NCBI GenBank assembly: GCA_022510625.1
Contig: JAFLTD010000013.1
Span: forward strand, 1-42,376
Source of the DNA: Lachnospiraceae bacterium
GTDB lineage: Bacteria; Bacillota; Clostridia; Lachnospirales; Lachnospiraceae
Direction of reading: 5' to 3'
DNA length: 42,376 bases
In this document: positions 24,569 through 33,852 of the stretch, in pieces
Layout: every line of letters starts with the position of its first letter
How positions within the stretch are numbered: position 1 is the stretch's first letter
Made by a program: the position numbers and the translations under genes
The notes under the pieces: model-generated
What the model was told of the DNA's origin: nothing
Seen by the model: only the letters and a program-made list of their open reading frames with translations
Databases searched by the model: none

Positions 24569-26038
24569 ATGGGACGAGAGAAAAGAAGAAACAATCATTA
24601 TGGGCTGTGTTGTGTTGCAGTCATCAGTACACTCCTGACTGCCTGCGGTGTGCAGGGTGAGTCTCCGGATGGGCTCGTTACAGAGGAACAAGAAGATGTT
24701 CGAGAATCGGGCGAAACTTACCATTGTTCCGTGCAGGAGCTTAATGCATATCTGATCGATTATGCAACGGATTGTCCTTATGTCAGCGCTGACATTATAA
24801 TCAGCGGATACTCGGCGGAATCACCCGATTATGATTTCTGGAAGCAGAATACCTCTTTTACAGGAGACGCGGAGGTGATATGGCAGTCCTACAATTCTCT
24901 TGAGCAGATGGAGAGTGAACTGCAAGCGCAGGAGATAGGGGCGGAAACGGATGAAGCTTTCCGGCTGTCATATTATGCATTCCCCTGCCCGGAGAACCTT
25001 TATGCATTGGATCTATATTACGCTTTAAAAGAGCGGTATGACTCGAAAGAGCATCCTTTCGTGGCAGTCAGCTTTGGAAACGGAGGTGCCTACCAGTTTA
25101 CGCAGAAGACGTGCGACGAAGACGGAACTACTCACCTATATCCTCATAAGGCAGTGATCAATCTTATAATAAAAAAAGGAATTATTTATGGATTTACTGC
25201 AAAAAATATTCCGGCTGAATACACCGATGATGAGTTGAAGCTCTTGTTTTGCGATTTTTCAAACTATTTTGATGCACATTCATACTTGGGGTGGTATTTA
25301 GATGAAGAAAGGCTGTATTGGATTGACCATGAGGAGCGCATCATAGAGATAGATGGACCTGACCGCAGTTTTGTTGAAATACGTGGGATAGATACCAAGT
25401 GCGTGGAAGAGGGCAAGCTGGGAGTTATGCGATATTTTACGATACTGAAGGAAGCAGACTATGAAGTACCGCTAACCGAAGACGGGTCAATACTTAATAT
25501 TCATTTTACTTTTGCAAAGGAACCTTTAGATGAAGGATATCGGTATTTCCTGTGGAACGGTCGCCGTATGGATGAGGACTATTACATGACTGTGATCGAT
25601 CAGGAAACCGGCAAGGTGCTGCAGGAAAGTACAGTACAATTAAGCATTGAACTGCTTGACGCCGTTACATTTACGGATCTGAATGCAGACGGATATGCTG
25701 ATATGCGCATCGATAAACCCAGTCATTCCAGCGGTGAACGCGCAGTGTCGGGATCGTGGTCTTCGCAGGACTATCTGCTCTGGAATCCGCAGACGGAGCA
25801 ATTTGAGTACAAGACGGGGATAGAGGTGCAAAACAGTCTGCTTGCTAATCAAAACGGACTGACGAAAGAGGGAAGTACGGAATATATAGTACAGCCGGGT
25901 GACTATCTGTGGAGTATCAGCGAGCGCTTCTTTGGGTCGGGCTATTACTGGACGAAGCTTTTGCGAGAGGAGAGTGCACCGGAAGACCCCGGCTACATTT
26001 TGCCGGGAGAAATCATTTACATACCGGAGAAAAATTAA
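24569..26038 (+). CDS. Lipoprotein with C-terminal LysM domain
   Basis: This 489-residue protein has a lipoprotein signal peptide (REKRR..., lipobox LTAC). A large central region contains VTFTDLNADGYADMRI near residue 370, again an FG-GAP-like Asp-rich loop. The C-terminal 50 residues are a LysM domain (EYIVQPGDYLWSISERFFG ... YILPGEIIYIPEKN), which binds peptidoglycan or chitin-like glycans. It would tether the membrane to the wall. The signal peptide and start region are homologous to the upstream lipoprotein, 33 bases away, so the pair probably arose by partial duplication and forms an operon. Confidence 0.85.
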   Translation: MGREKRRNNHYGLCCVAVISTLLTACGVQGESPDGLVTEEQEDVRESGETYHCSVQELNAYLIDYATDCPYVSADIIISGYSAESPDYDFWKQNTSFTGDAEVIWQSYNSLEQMESELQAQEIGAETDEAFRLSYYAFPCPENLYALDLYYALKERYDSKEHPFVAVSFGNGGAYQFTQKTCDEDGTTHLYPHKAVINLIIKKGIIYGFTAKNIPAEYTDDELKLLFCDFSNYFDAHSYLGWYLDEERLYWIDHEERIIEIDGPDRSFVEIRGIDTKCVEEGKLGVMRYFTILKEADYEVPLTEDGSILNIHFTFAKEPLDEGYRYFLWNGRRMDEDYYMTVIDQETGKVLQESTVQLSIELLDAVTFTDLNADGYADMRIDKPSHSSGERAVSGSWSSQDYLLWNPQTEQFEYKTGIEVQNSLLANQNGLTKEGSTEYIVQPGDYLWSISERFFGSGYYWTKLLREESAPEDPGYILPGEIIYIPEKN

Positions 26039-26080
26039 GAAATAATAGATAATTCTTAGAGATACAAATGCTACTCTTTA

Positions 26081-26114
26081 TTCGGGTATCGGCATATAAA
26101 AAGCCGAAATACGA
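26081..26114 (+). other. Imperfect hairpin before the C39-like peptidase gene
   Basis: TTCG...CGGC (26081-26093) pairs with GCCG...CGAA (26102-26114) with a mismatched centre and an ATATAAAA loop. It has no U-tract and ends 15 bases before the start codon, so it may affect RNA stability or translation rather than termination. Confidence 0.3.
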
Positions 26115-26129
26115 ATGAGAGGCGTAAGG

Positions 26130-27164
26130 ATGGGAAATAACGGCAGAAATGCGCGTATGAGCAGGAAGCAGGTAGAACGCAGAAGAAGGAAACGGCTGCA
26201 AAAGAGAATATTCTACGTGGTCTTGGCAGTCGTTTTCCTCATAATTCTTGTCTCTATTAAAAATATATATGCGCGTCTGGAACAGTTGCAGGCGGTACTC
26301 AATCGGTTAGACACGCGGCAGCAGGGCACCTCGGAACTGTACACGGCAGATGGGAAGGGGTGGGAAACTGCAGGAACCGATTATGTCGGCAGTATCGTTG
26401 ATGTAAGCGTAGGCAAACCCGTGGAACGCACGGAAGAAGAAGTCCTAAAACGGCTTGACGAGCTTGGTCGGACTTATCCCGTCATTCAGGAAATCTATCA
26501 GAATCATTCCGAATATCCCAAAGATTTACTTTCAGCATTGGCAAATAATCCGGAGATGGCAGATTTTGCCGCAGGTTATCCGGATAATAACGGAAGAAGT
26601 AAAGGTGCGCTGACCGCGGCAGAGAAAGAGCAGGATTTTCCGCTCTTTTTGCAGTGGGATCCACGCTGGGGTTATCAACCATACGGGGGCAGCTGTATCG
26701 GACTGGCTGGCTGTGGGCCGACGTGTTTGTCAATGGCGTTATACTATCTGACAAGAGACGATAAACTGACGCCGGACAAGATCGCCGACTACAGTATGGA
26801 GAACGGCTATTATGTAGAGGGGACCGGAACAGCATGGGCGCTTATGGAGGACGTGCCGAAGCTGTACGGCATCAGTGTCACGAAGTTGGGCGCGGACGAA
26901 AGCAGTATCAGGGCTGTGCTGGATAACGGCGGAGTCGTTATCTGCTCCGTCGGCAGGGGCGAATTTACAACATCCGGACACTATATTCTCATATACGGAT
27001 ATGACAGCGAGGGGCTTCTGATCAACGATCCGAATTGTGTGGCGAGGAGCAAACAGAAGTGGGTTTTTGGCGATATTCGGTGGCAGATTAAAAATATTTG
27101 GGCGTATATGCCGGAGGGACGGAGTGTTGTCACGGAAAATGTTGTCAGTGTATTTAATGAATGA
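26130..27164 (+). CDS. Membrane-anchored C39-like cysteine peptidase
   Basis: This 344-residue protein starts with a very basic cytoplasmic stretch (RKQVERRRRKRLQKR), then a membrane helix at about 29-46 (IFYVVLAVVFLIILVSI) and a short coiled coil (RLEQLQAVLNRL). The C-terminal domain (about 165-335) is a Peptidase_C39_2-type fold. The catalytic Cys lies in LAGCGPTCLSMAL (near residue 198), the His in TSGHYILIYGY (near 286), and the Asp/Asn in LLINDPN. Such domains cleave Gly-Gly-type peptides or act on wall peptides; the target is unknown. ATG 26130 has AGAGG seven bases upstream. It precedes the first BlaI/M56 pair. Confidence 0.88.
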   Translation: MGNNGRNARMSRKQVERRRRKRLQKRIFYVVLAVVFLIILVSIKNIYARLEQLQAVLNRLDTRQQGTSELYTADGKGWETAGTDYVGSIVDVSVGKPVERTEEEVLKRLDELGRTYPVIQEIYQNHSEYPKDLLSALANNPEMADFAAGYPDNNGRSKGALTAAEKEQDFPLFLQWDPRWGYQPYGGSCIGLAGCGPTCLSMALYYLTRDDKLTPDKIADYSMENGYYVEGTGTAWALMEDVPKLYGISVTKLGADESSIRAVLDNGGVVICSVGRGEFTTSGHYILIYGYDSEGLLINDPNCVARSKQKWVFGDIRWQIKNIWAYMPEGRSVVTENVVSVFNE

Positions 27165-27217
27165 CAATACAATTTAAGGCTGAAAATACCTGCCTATAAA
27201 ATTAATCAATATTATAC

Positions 27218-27246
27218 TTGCAAATAATATTAACAAGTTGTATAAT
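27218..27246 (+). promoter_or_regulatory. Promoter of BlaI/M56 pair 1, with flanking dyad
   Basis: TTGCAA (27218-27223), 17 bases, TATAAT (27241-27246). ATTATAC-TTG upstream of the -35 and CAAG...GTATAAT at the -10 form an imperfect dyad across the promoter, a likely operator for the BlaI protein encoded next. Confidence 0.65.
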
Positions 27247-27281
27247 GTAAGAAAAACAGTTAATGTGGCCGGAGGTAGCAC

Positions 27282-27659
27282 ATGAAGAAATTATCGGAAG
27301 CGGAATTTGAGATCATACAGGTGCTTTGGAGGCATAAGGCACCCATGACATCCAATCAGATACTGGATGAGATAAAAGATGGCCGCCAGTGGAAGTTGGC
27401 AAGCCTTATGACGACATTGGCGCGAATGGCTGATAAGGGAGCCGTCTATTGTGACAGGACCACACGCACAAACTATTATTCGGCATTGGTCTCCGAGGAT
27501 GAATACAAGGTTACGGAAGGCACATCCCTTTTGGAGAAGATGTTCAACAAGTCGGCTAAGGACTTCATCGCGTCTTTATATCAAGGGAAGCAGATGTCCG
27601 GGGAGGACATTCAGGAGTTAAGGGCGTATTTGGATTCATTGGAGAAGAAGGGAGAATAG
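27282..27659 (+). CDS. BlaI/MecI/CopY-family repressor, pair 1
   Basis: This is a 125-residue protein with the Penicillinase-R fold. Residues 1-75 are a winged helix (LSEAEFEIIQVLWRHKAPMTSNQIL ... LASLMTTLARMADKGAV). The C-terminal helices (about 85-125, LLEKMFNKSAKDFIASLY) mediate dimerisation and carry the site usually cut during induction (region FNKSAKDF). BlaI proteins repress their own operon and are inactivated by a partner M56 protease. The partner gene starts two bases after this stop. The ribosome binding site is GGAGG. Confidence 0.95.
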   Translation: MKKLSEAEFEIIQVLWRHKAPMTSNQILDEIKDGRQWKLASLMTTLARMADKGAVYCDRTTRTNYYSALVSEDEYKVTEGTSLLEKMFNKSAKDFIASLYQGKQMSGEDIQELRAYLDSLEKKGE

Positions 27660-27661
27660 CA

Positions 27662-29710
27662 ATGGAAAATTTGTTTTTATCGGTTCTTTCTATATCCCTG
27701 ACCACCAGCGTCATCATTATTGCACTGATTGTGTTGGGTTCTCTGCTAAATAAGCGGTATGTGGCAAAATGGAAGTATGGGCTATGGATTGCCCTTGCGG
27801 TGCGGCTGCTGGTGCCTGTCAATTATACGGTTCCGGACTCAGACTTTCAGATTACGGTTCCTAATGAAGTGAGAAGCCTTACAGTATCGGATATTTTTGA
27901 GACGGAGGATGAGATTGTTGAAGCGCAGCCTGCCGACCCTGAGATGGTGGAGGTACAGATCGCAGAACCGCAGACAGTGAAGCCGATGCCTACCAAACCG
28001 GATATTCAAGACAAGGCACGACCCTCTTTTTCTTTAATGCAAGCATCGGCATATCTGTGGGTAGTGGGAGCAATGTGCTTACTAATTTGGCAGCTGACAG
28101 GATTTTTCTATTATAAACGCGGGATTTTGAAGAGAGGAAAGCGAGCAGAGAATCCTATGCTCCTAGAACAATTGCGTGAATTGTGCGGTGAGCTGGATAT
28201 CCGAAAGGATATTGCTCTACTGATCTACGAAAATGCTTCCAGCCCAATGATAATAGGCTTCTGGCGACCTGTTTTGGTGCTTCCGGGAGATGATTATACT
28301 TCGAGAGAGAGTTATTACATCTTAAAACATGAGTTGATCCATTTAAGGCGACATGATGTTCTGATTAAGTTTCTGTTAATGATGGCAAGGGACCTTCATT
28401 GGTTCAACCCTGTTGTCTACCTGATGCAGAAGGAAGCTGCGGTAGATATGGAGCTTGCCTGTGATGAAGCGGTGGTACGAGGTGCGACTTTTGACCAGCG
28501 CGAGGCATACACAGAAACGCTGATGTCTGTGCTTCACGGGGCACAACGCAGAGGACCCCTACTGTCTACACAGTTCAGCGGAGGTGTACGAATTATGAAA
28601 AAGCGGTTTCGCAACATCTTATCTAAGGCAAAGAAAAAGAACGGAGTTCTCCTGTTTTCAGGCATCCTTATTATGACTATAATTATCGGAACTATGGTCG
28701 GATGCAGCATGGAGCAGCCCGTGTCCGGGATATTGACAGAACAAGCAGGCGGACAAAATACAGCGGAGGGTGTACTGCTCAATAAAAGTGTAGGTGCGGA
28801 AGAACTGCTCAATCTGAGTGCCAATAAAGCGAATGATGCAGCTAATATGGCGGCTGCGCCTGAGATCCAAGGGGGCAGAGAAACATCTACCGTACTTACC
28901 GTTATGATAGAAGGGATGCCGGAAGAGATACCGGCTACCCTGTATGAGGGAGAGGGATATTCTTTCTATTTGACCGATGGTGACTGGGAGAATTTTGCAC
29001 CTGACGCATGGCAAGCTGAAAAGAATAATCAAGTACGTTTTTATGTAGGGAATTATGAAGGATTAAATAAGAGTCAGGTAGAGAGAATCCTGACGGCACA
29101 GGGTTATGTTGTAGAGAACGGTGAGTTGTGGATGCAGGACTACGACATAATATGCAGAACAATATGCTATGAGACGGAAAATGATGTCTGGACAGTTAAC
29201 TTCGCTTATCCGTGGGGAGAAGTGGAAGAGGGCATGCTTCCGGTGATGCGTGCGATGGCTGACACGTTTGTTGCGGACGCCGGCTACGATGTGGGGGCGC
29301 ATACGGAGAGGGCAGTTATGCCTGAAGGTGAGCAACTGCAGCTCTATGAAGTTACCTACACCGATGAAACAAGACGTAACTGGTATGTGCATGATCCGGA
29401 GTTCAAAGGTTCCTATGTGTATGATGAGATCACGGTATCTAATATTACAGATACAACCTTTGATTTTACAATAACGCGGAGAGATTTTGAGACTGATGAG
29501 ACCGAGGTTATTATTCCCTTAAGTACGGCTTATATCAATGAAGATATGATTTCAGCTACATACACCGGAGGAGACTATACCTTGACATTTGATTTTTCGT
29601 ACAAGGGAAATCCGTTGCCCACTGTTCTTTTTATTAAGGTGTGGGGCATGGATTCACTGGAGGGAATTTTGTTCTACAATAACAATATTCCGGGTTACGA
29701 GGCAGAATAA
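27662..29710 (+). CDS. M56 (BlaR1-type) membrane metalloprotease, pair 1
   Basis: This is a 682-residue protein. Membrane segments lie at about 4-29, 37-54, 130-152 and 327-347. The zinc-binding HELIH is at residues 223-227 and the downstream ELACDEAVV, with a further metal-ligand region, near 262. The sequence then crosses the membrane and continues outside for about 335 residues. The outer part is not a penicillin-binding domain: it lacks the STYK and SxN motifs of BlaR1. It contains VLTVMIEGMPEEIPATLYEG and TDTTFDFTITRRDFETDE, unknown to me. The expected role is to sense a signal outside, activate the peptidase and relieve BlaI repression. The signal is unlikely to be a beta-lactam bound in the classical way. 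Confidence 0.9.
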   Translation: MENLFLSVLSISLTTSVIIIALIVLGSLLNKRYVAKWKYGLWIALAVRLLVPVNYTVPDSDFQITVPNEVRSLTVSDIFETEDEIVEAQPADPEMVEVQIAEPQTVKPMPTKPDIQDKARPSFSLMQASAYLWVVGAMCLLIWQLTGFFYYKRGILKRGKRAENPMLLEQLRELCGELDIRKDIALLIYENASSPMIIGFWRPVLVLPGDDYTSRESYYILKHELIHLRRHDVLIKFLLMMARDLHWFNPVVYLMQKEAAVDMELACDEAVVRGATFDQREAYTETLMSVLHGAQRRGPLLSTQFSGGVRIMKKRFRNILSKAKKKNGVLLFSGILIMTIIIGTMVGCSMEQPVSGILTEQAGGQNTAEGVLLNKSVGAEELLNLSANKANDAANMAAAPEIQGGRETSTVLTVMIEGMPEEIPATLYEGEGYSFYLTDGDWENFAPDAWQAEKNNQVRFYVGNYEGLNKSQVERILTAQGYVVENGELWMQDYDIICRTICYETENDVWTVNFAYPWGEVEEGMLPVMRAMADTFVADAGYDVGAHTERAVMPEGEQLQLYEVTYTDETRRNWYVHDPEFKGSYVYDEITVSNITDTTFDFTITRRDFETDETEVIIPLSTAYINEDMISATYTGGDYTLTFDFSYKGNPLPTVLFIKVWGMDSLEGILFYNNNIPGYEAE

Positions 29711-29744
29711 AAGACCGGCAAATATATCAATTTATTAAAAACGG

Positions 29745-29801
29745 TTGACATCCTTATAAGACCAGAGTATTATAACATCGTGATAATACTCTGGTCTTAT
29801 A
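29745..29801 (+). promoter_or_regulatory. Promoter of BlaI/M56 pair 2 inside a 47-bp perfect palindrome
   Basis: TTGACA (29745-29750), 17 bases, TATTAT (29768-29773). The -10 lies in the left arm of a palindrome: TATAAGACCAGAGTATTAT (29755-29773), nine-base loop, and an exactly complementary 19-base right arm (29783-29801). It is not followed by a U-tract, so it is better seen as an operator than a terminator. Confidence 0.8.
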
Positions 29802-29822
29802 ACTTGCGAAAGGAAGTTACAT

Positions 29823-30182
29823 ATGGAAATCAAACTTTTTGACGCTGAACTGAAAGTGATGGATGTGCTCTGGAAGGAAGGAGACTGTCCTGCACGCCAT
29901 GTCGCCGAAGTGCTTACAAGTAAGTATGGGTGGAACGTCAATACCACATATACTTTGATTAAGCGCTGTATCAAAAAAGGGGCAATTGAACGTTCTGAGC
30001 CCAATTTTATGTGTCATGCGCTGATTCCGATTGAAGATGTACAGGAAGCGGAGACGGATGAACTGATTGACAAGATTTTCGACGGATCCGCAGACAAACT
30101 GTTTGCATCTCTGCTCAGCAGGAAAAAGCTTTCTGCCGAGCAGATTGATAAATTGATGAAAATTGTAGAAGATGCTAAGTGA
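29823..30182 (+). CDS. BlaI/MecI/CopY-family repressor, pair 2
   Basis: This 119-residue protein has a winged helix at residues 5-72 (LFDAELKVMDVLWKEGDCPARHVAEVL ... NVNTTYTLIKRCIKKGAIER) and dimerisation helices at about 78-119 (ELIDKIFDGSADKLFASLLSRKKL). The NTTYTLIKR recognition helix is the family signature. It is transcribed from the palindromic promoter 22 bases upstream, which is its obvious operator. The M56 partner starts 10 bases after its stop. The ribosome binding site is AAAGGAAG. Confidence 0.95.
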   Translation: MEIKLFDAELKVMDVLWKEGDCPARHVAEVLTSKYGWNVNTTYTLIKRCIKKGAIERSEPNFMCHALIPIEDVQEAETDELIDKIFDGSADKLFASLLSRKKLSAEQIDKLMKIVEDAK

Positions 30183-30192
30183 GGTGGCGCGT

Positions 30193-33100
30193 ATGGGTTT
30201 ATCGCATTTGAGCTTACTGCAAATGAGTTTTTCCGGGGCGGTTTTTATTACAGTGATTATTGTGCTGCGGACAGTGGCGATTGACAGGCTGCCCAAGAAG
30301 ATGTTTTTGATCCTGTGGGGCGTCGCTCTTCTGCGATTGCTGGTGCCGTTTTCGATTCCGTCTGCGGTAAGCGTGTACTCGGTAGTCAGCAAGAATGTGG
30401 ATGCCGATACACTTGAGCAAATCCCGATACAAAATATCATTCCGATCATACCGGAGGAACAGGAGCAGCCCGGGGATTTGGTTTCGAATACTGTTGAGGC
30501 ACAGTCGGTACAACCGGGGCAGACCGAATTATTGCAGCCGCAGCAGACCGGAGGATTGTTGCCGCAACTTTCACTGCCGTCCGGGCAGGAACAGCAGATA
30601 CAGTCGTCCCGATCCGAACAGTTATCGGGGCAGTCTTCGCAGATATCGAATCATAGATCGTCCGTCTCTGTGTGGTTTATTGTCTGGTGTGTGGGCATGG
30701 TACTCTGTGCGGTATTTTTTGCCACATCTTATCTGAGATGGCACTTCAGATTCAGCACGTCGGTGCCCGTTCATAATGACTATGTCGAACAATGGCTGGA
30801 GGAGCATGGGCTTAGACGCCGAATTTCCATCAGACAATCGGATCGTATCGCCGCACCGCTGACATACGGCATCTTTCGACCTGTTATCCTGCTGCCCAAA
30901 AAGACGGATTGGGAGAATACAGAGCAGCTGCAGTATGTACTCCTGCACGAGTATGTGCACATCTGCCGCTTTGATACCGTGACAAAGTTTATCACTGCAA
31001 TCGCAGTCTGCATTCATTGGTTCAATCCCCTTGTGTGGGCAATGTATGTTCTTTTTAACAGGGATTTGGAACTGTCCTGTGATGAGAGTGTGGTGCGTCT
31101 TCTGGGAATGTCATCGAGATCGACCTACGCTCGTGTACTGATCAGTATGGAAGCGAGGAAAAGCGGTCTGATGCCCTTCTACAATAATTTCAGCAAAAAT
31201 GCAATTGAGAAGAGAATCACATCCATTATGAAGATTAAGAAGACTTCGTTACTGGCGATATTTACCGCGGTTATCGTGGTTGGCGGCATAACATCGGTGT
31301 TCGTTACTTCCGCACGGTCTGCGCAGGGAGACAGTGGAGCGGACGTTCATGGGCTGACGATCAATCCGCAGTTATTACCATACATGGAAATGACGTACGG
31401 GCAATTTAGAGAGCAGACCGGAAAAGAGGCGGAGTCCTATCATGCTCATTACTTCCAAGCATCTGTTCCGGGCATGGAGGCTGACGCGGTCTTTGGAGGC
31501 ACTTATGACGAGGAGCTGGGCGGACCGATTTTGGCGGATGATGACGAGTTGGTTCGTATAGAAGGAAGGTTGGGCACCATCGTAAACGGAATCACAGAGG
31601 AAATGACCGCAGCGGAACTCGTGACAGCGTTTGACGAGGCAACAGGTGCTTTGCGCGCTATTGTCGTGAATGAAGGTGGTGGCACAGCTTATTATGTTGC
31701 AGACAATTATATGGAAATAGAATTTGACTATAGTGGAGACAATCTTGAGGATGCATTGCTGCAAATCGCCTTGGACGAATCAAACAATGTCGGTCCCGAT
31801 TCGTATACATGGCTGGTAAGGCTTGATTCGTCCGCAGGATCATCGACAGATACATTTCAAAGCGGTGTCGGTAATGAAGCGGAAGGATATGGGGAGTCTC
31901 TTGCCGTGTTCCGTGTCGATGATATCAGTGCAACTAAGCTGAGAGATGAGTTTGCCATAGAGGATTATTATATTACAAATAAGGTGATTGTAGACAATCG
32001 TTACTATATTGATGAGGATCATGTTCTGTGGGGCTATGGGCGTAATGTATATGGACAGCTGGGCATCGGGAAAGCAGATGAATTAGGTATCATTTATACG
32101 GAACCGATCAAGATTGCAGAGAATGTGGTTTCGGTGGATTGCTCGGTCAACGGTTATTTCTGCATATATCTGACTGCAGACGGACAATTATACGGCATGG
32201 GCTCCAATATGCTTGGTCTGCTGGAGCAGGAATACATTGGAGCTGATACAGTAGAAGAGTACAACAAGGTCACTGCACCAGTCTTGCTGATGGAAAATGT
32301 AGCTTATGCCAGAGCGGGCAGGGAAGCGATTGTCGTGTTGGATCGGGAAGGCAGCGTTTGGTGGTGGGGGCAGTACAGAAGCGTATACAGCACCCGTAAT
32401 TATGACCGACCTGATCGGCTGTATTGGCAGACTACCGAAGATGAGACAAATCCCATGAAAATGCTTAAAAATCATCCCACTAAAATACTGGAGCATTGTA
32501 TCTATGCGACAACCGGCGACTGGAGTGGAGCCGCGATCGGACAGAACGGAGAGCTGTATACATGGGGTCTGAACATTTTCGGAGAATGCGGGACGGAAGT
32601 TACAGGGGATGATTATCTGCGGACACCGACCAAAGTATTGGATCATGTCAGGATGGTATGGCCCGAGAAAATATCTTTCGACAGTACAGAGGAAGATTTA
32701 CTGGAGATCGGAAGATATGACACGACTTATCTCTTTAACATGTTTGTGCAGATGCAGGACGGAACGATGATGGCAGCAGGAGAAAACCTCGGCGATAAGG
32801 AAAAGACGATTGCCATTACGGGGGATTTACCTAATCCGAGCACCCATACTTATTCGGACACCTTTGTACCCATTGCGTTGGAAGAATTCTCTGAGGTCGG
32901 AATCAGAAAGAAACTGCAGCAACTGACATGGGGAATGAGTATGGAAGAAACAGAGGACATGCTTACACAGGCCATGATTCAATATTATCGATATTTTCCC
33001 GGTGAGACGGAGGATGATGGCAATGGTTATATTGTAGTGGAGAACAGCAGATATTCCTTATATTTTGATGCGGACGGGCACTTAAACAGAATACTTTTAC

Positions 33101-33750
33101 AGGAGGGCGGAAGCCGTGATGGGCGGTTTACTTTGGGAATGCCTCTTTCGGAGTTAGAAAAAGCAGTTGAGGAGGCAGGAGGAACCCTTACGAAAGTGGA
33201 GAGTGACACCCCGTATGAAATCTGGTTTTATCAGGATCAGGGACAGCAGATACACTACGAGTTTAATGTGTACGAGGAAAGCGTAACCGTCGTGTATGAG
33301 ATGATGATTCAAAGCTTTGAGTCAGTAGAGCCAACGGCAATCAATTCTGATGAATTGGCAGATATATTTGGTATTTCGATTTCGCTACCCGAAAATCCAA
33401 ATTGGATTGTAAATAGTGAATACAATTTATTAAGTAAAAATAACTTAAAGATAACATACCATGATTCCATAGCAGATTCAGATTGTATTCTGTTAGTGAC
33501 CAAAAACGAAGCTCTTACTTTGCCGGAAAACGAGTATGATGAAAGGTTAAATGAGTCTTGGGAAGCCTGGACTATCAATGGCCGGCATATTGTGGTAAAA
33601 GTGCAGCGTGGAAAGAATGACAGTAAAGCGGTACTTGCAACATGGGAATATAACGAATACCAGTTTGCCATTATTGGAGAAATCGAGGGAGAACTAGATT
33701 CCGGGCCTATTGCCAAAGTTGCACTGAGCATTATCCGTGACTTAAATTAA
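30193..33750 (+). CDS. M56 metalloprotease fused to an RCC1-like beta-propeller, pair 2
   Basis: This 1185-residue protein is unusually large for the family. Residues 1 to about 290 form the BlaR1-type membrane peptidase, with HEYVH at 252-256 and DLELSCDESVV near 294. A Gln/Ser-rich linker (about 90-150) interrupts the membrane part. After a membrane helix near 350-370, residues about 605-880 carry RCC1-type repeats: LWGYGRNVYGQLGIG, LYGMGSNMLGLL, VWWWGQYRSV, LYTWGLNIFGECG and MMAAGENLG. A further domain follows (about 910-1035), then a C-terminal domain (about 1050-1185) resembling DUF4367. RCC1 propellers bind proteins or ligands, so this is probably a sensor. ATG 30193 follows GAGGTGG; ATG 30172 overlaps the upstream gene and is less likely. 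Confidence 0.88.
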   Translation: MGLSHLSLLQMSFSGAVFITVIIVLRTVAIDRLPKKMFLILWGVALLRLLVPFSIPSAVSVYSVVSKNVDADTLEQIPIQNIIPIIPEEQEQPGDLVSNTVEAQSVQPGQTELLQPQQTGGLLPQLSLPSGQEQQIQSSRSEQLSGQSSQISNHRSSVSVWFIVWCVGMVLCAVFFATSYLRWHFRFSTSVPVHNDYVEQWLEEHGLRRRISIRQSDRIAAPLTYGIFRPVILLPKKTDWENTEQLQYVLLHEYVHICRFDTVTKFITAIAVCIHWFNPLVWAMYVLFNRDLELSCDESVVRLLGMSSRSTYARVLISMEARKSGLMPFYNNFSKNAIEKRITSIMKIKKTSLLAIFTAVIVVGGITSVFVTSARSAQGDSGADVHGLTINPQLLPYMEMTYGQFREQTGKEAESYHAHYFQASVPGMEADAVFGGTYDEELGGPILADDDELVRIEGRLGTIVNGITEEMTAAELVTAFDEATGALRAIVVNEGGGTAYYVADNYMEIEFDYSGDNLEDALLQIALDESNNVGPDSYTWLVRLDSSAGSSTDTFQSGVGNEAEGYGESLAVFRVDDISATKLRDEFAIEDYYITNKVIVDNRYYIDEDHVLWGYGRNVYGQLGIGKADELGIIYTEPIKIAENVVSVDCSVNGYFCIYLTADGQLYGMGSNMLGLLEQEYIGADTVEEYNKVTAPVLLMENVAYARAGREAIVVLDREGSVWWWGQYRSVYSTRNYDRPDRLYWQTTEDETNPMKMLKNHPTKILEHCIYATTGDWSGAAIGQNGELYTWGLNIFGECGTEVTGDDYLRTPTKVLDHVRMVWPEKISFDSTEEDLLEIGRYDTTYLFNMFVQMQDGTMMAAGENLGDKEKTIAITGDLPNPSTHTYSDTFVPIALEEFSEVGIRKKLQQLTWGMSMEETEDMLTQAMIQYYRYFPGETEDDGNGYIVVENSRYSLYFDADGHLNRILLQEGGSRDGRFTLGMPLSELEKAVEEAGGTLTKVESDTPYEIWFYQDQGQQIHYEFNVYEESVTVVYEMMIQSFESVEPTAINSDELADIFGISISLPENPNWIVNSEYNLLSKNNLKITYHDSIADSDCILLVTKNEALTLPENEYDERLNESWEAWTINGRHIVVKVQRGKNDSKAVLATWEYNEYQFAIIGEIEGELDSGPIAKVALSIIRDLN

Positions 33751-33775
33751 GGATGATTATGTCATAAAGAAATCC

Positions 33776-33812
33776 TTGCATAATTTAGCAAACGAATTTA
33801 CAATATATGTAA
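33776..33812 (+). promoter_or_regulatory. Promoter of the flagellin gene with TTACA-N5-TGTAA dyad
   Basis: TTGCAT (33776-33781), 17 bases, TACAAT (33799-33804). The dyad TTACA-ATATA-TGTAA (33798-33812) covers the -10. TACA/TGTA half-sites are the core of BlaI/MecI operators (usual spacing is shorter), so BlaI control is conceivable. I see no sigma-28 (TAAA-N15-GCCGATAA) promoter. Confidence 0.5.
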
Positions 33813-33852
33813 GAACATTATTTGGTCGTGAGTTATAAAAGGAGTGTTGCAT

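Noticed and set aside
30395-30736. 113-codon Arg/Ser/Pro-rich frame inside the pair 2 M56 gene
   Set aside because: It is the out-of-frame reading of the Gln/Ser-rich linker and has no ribosome binding site of its own.
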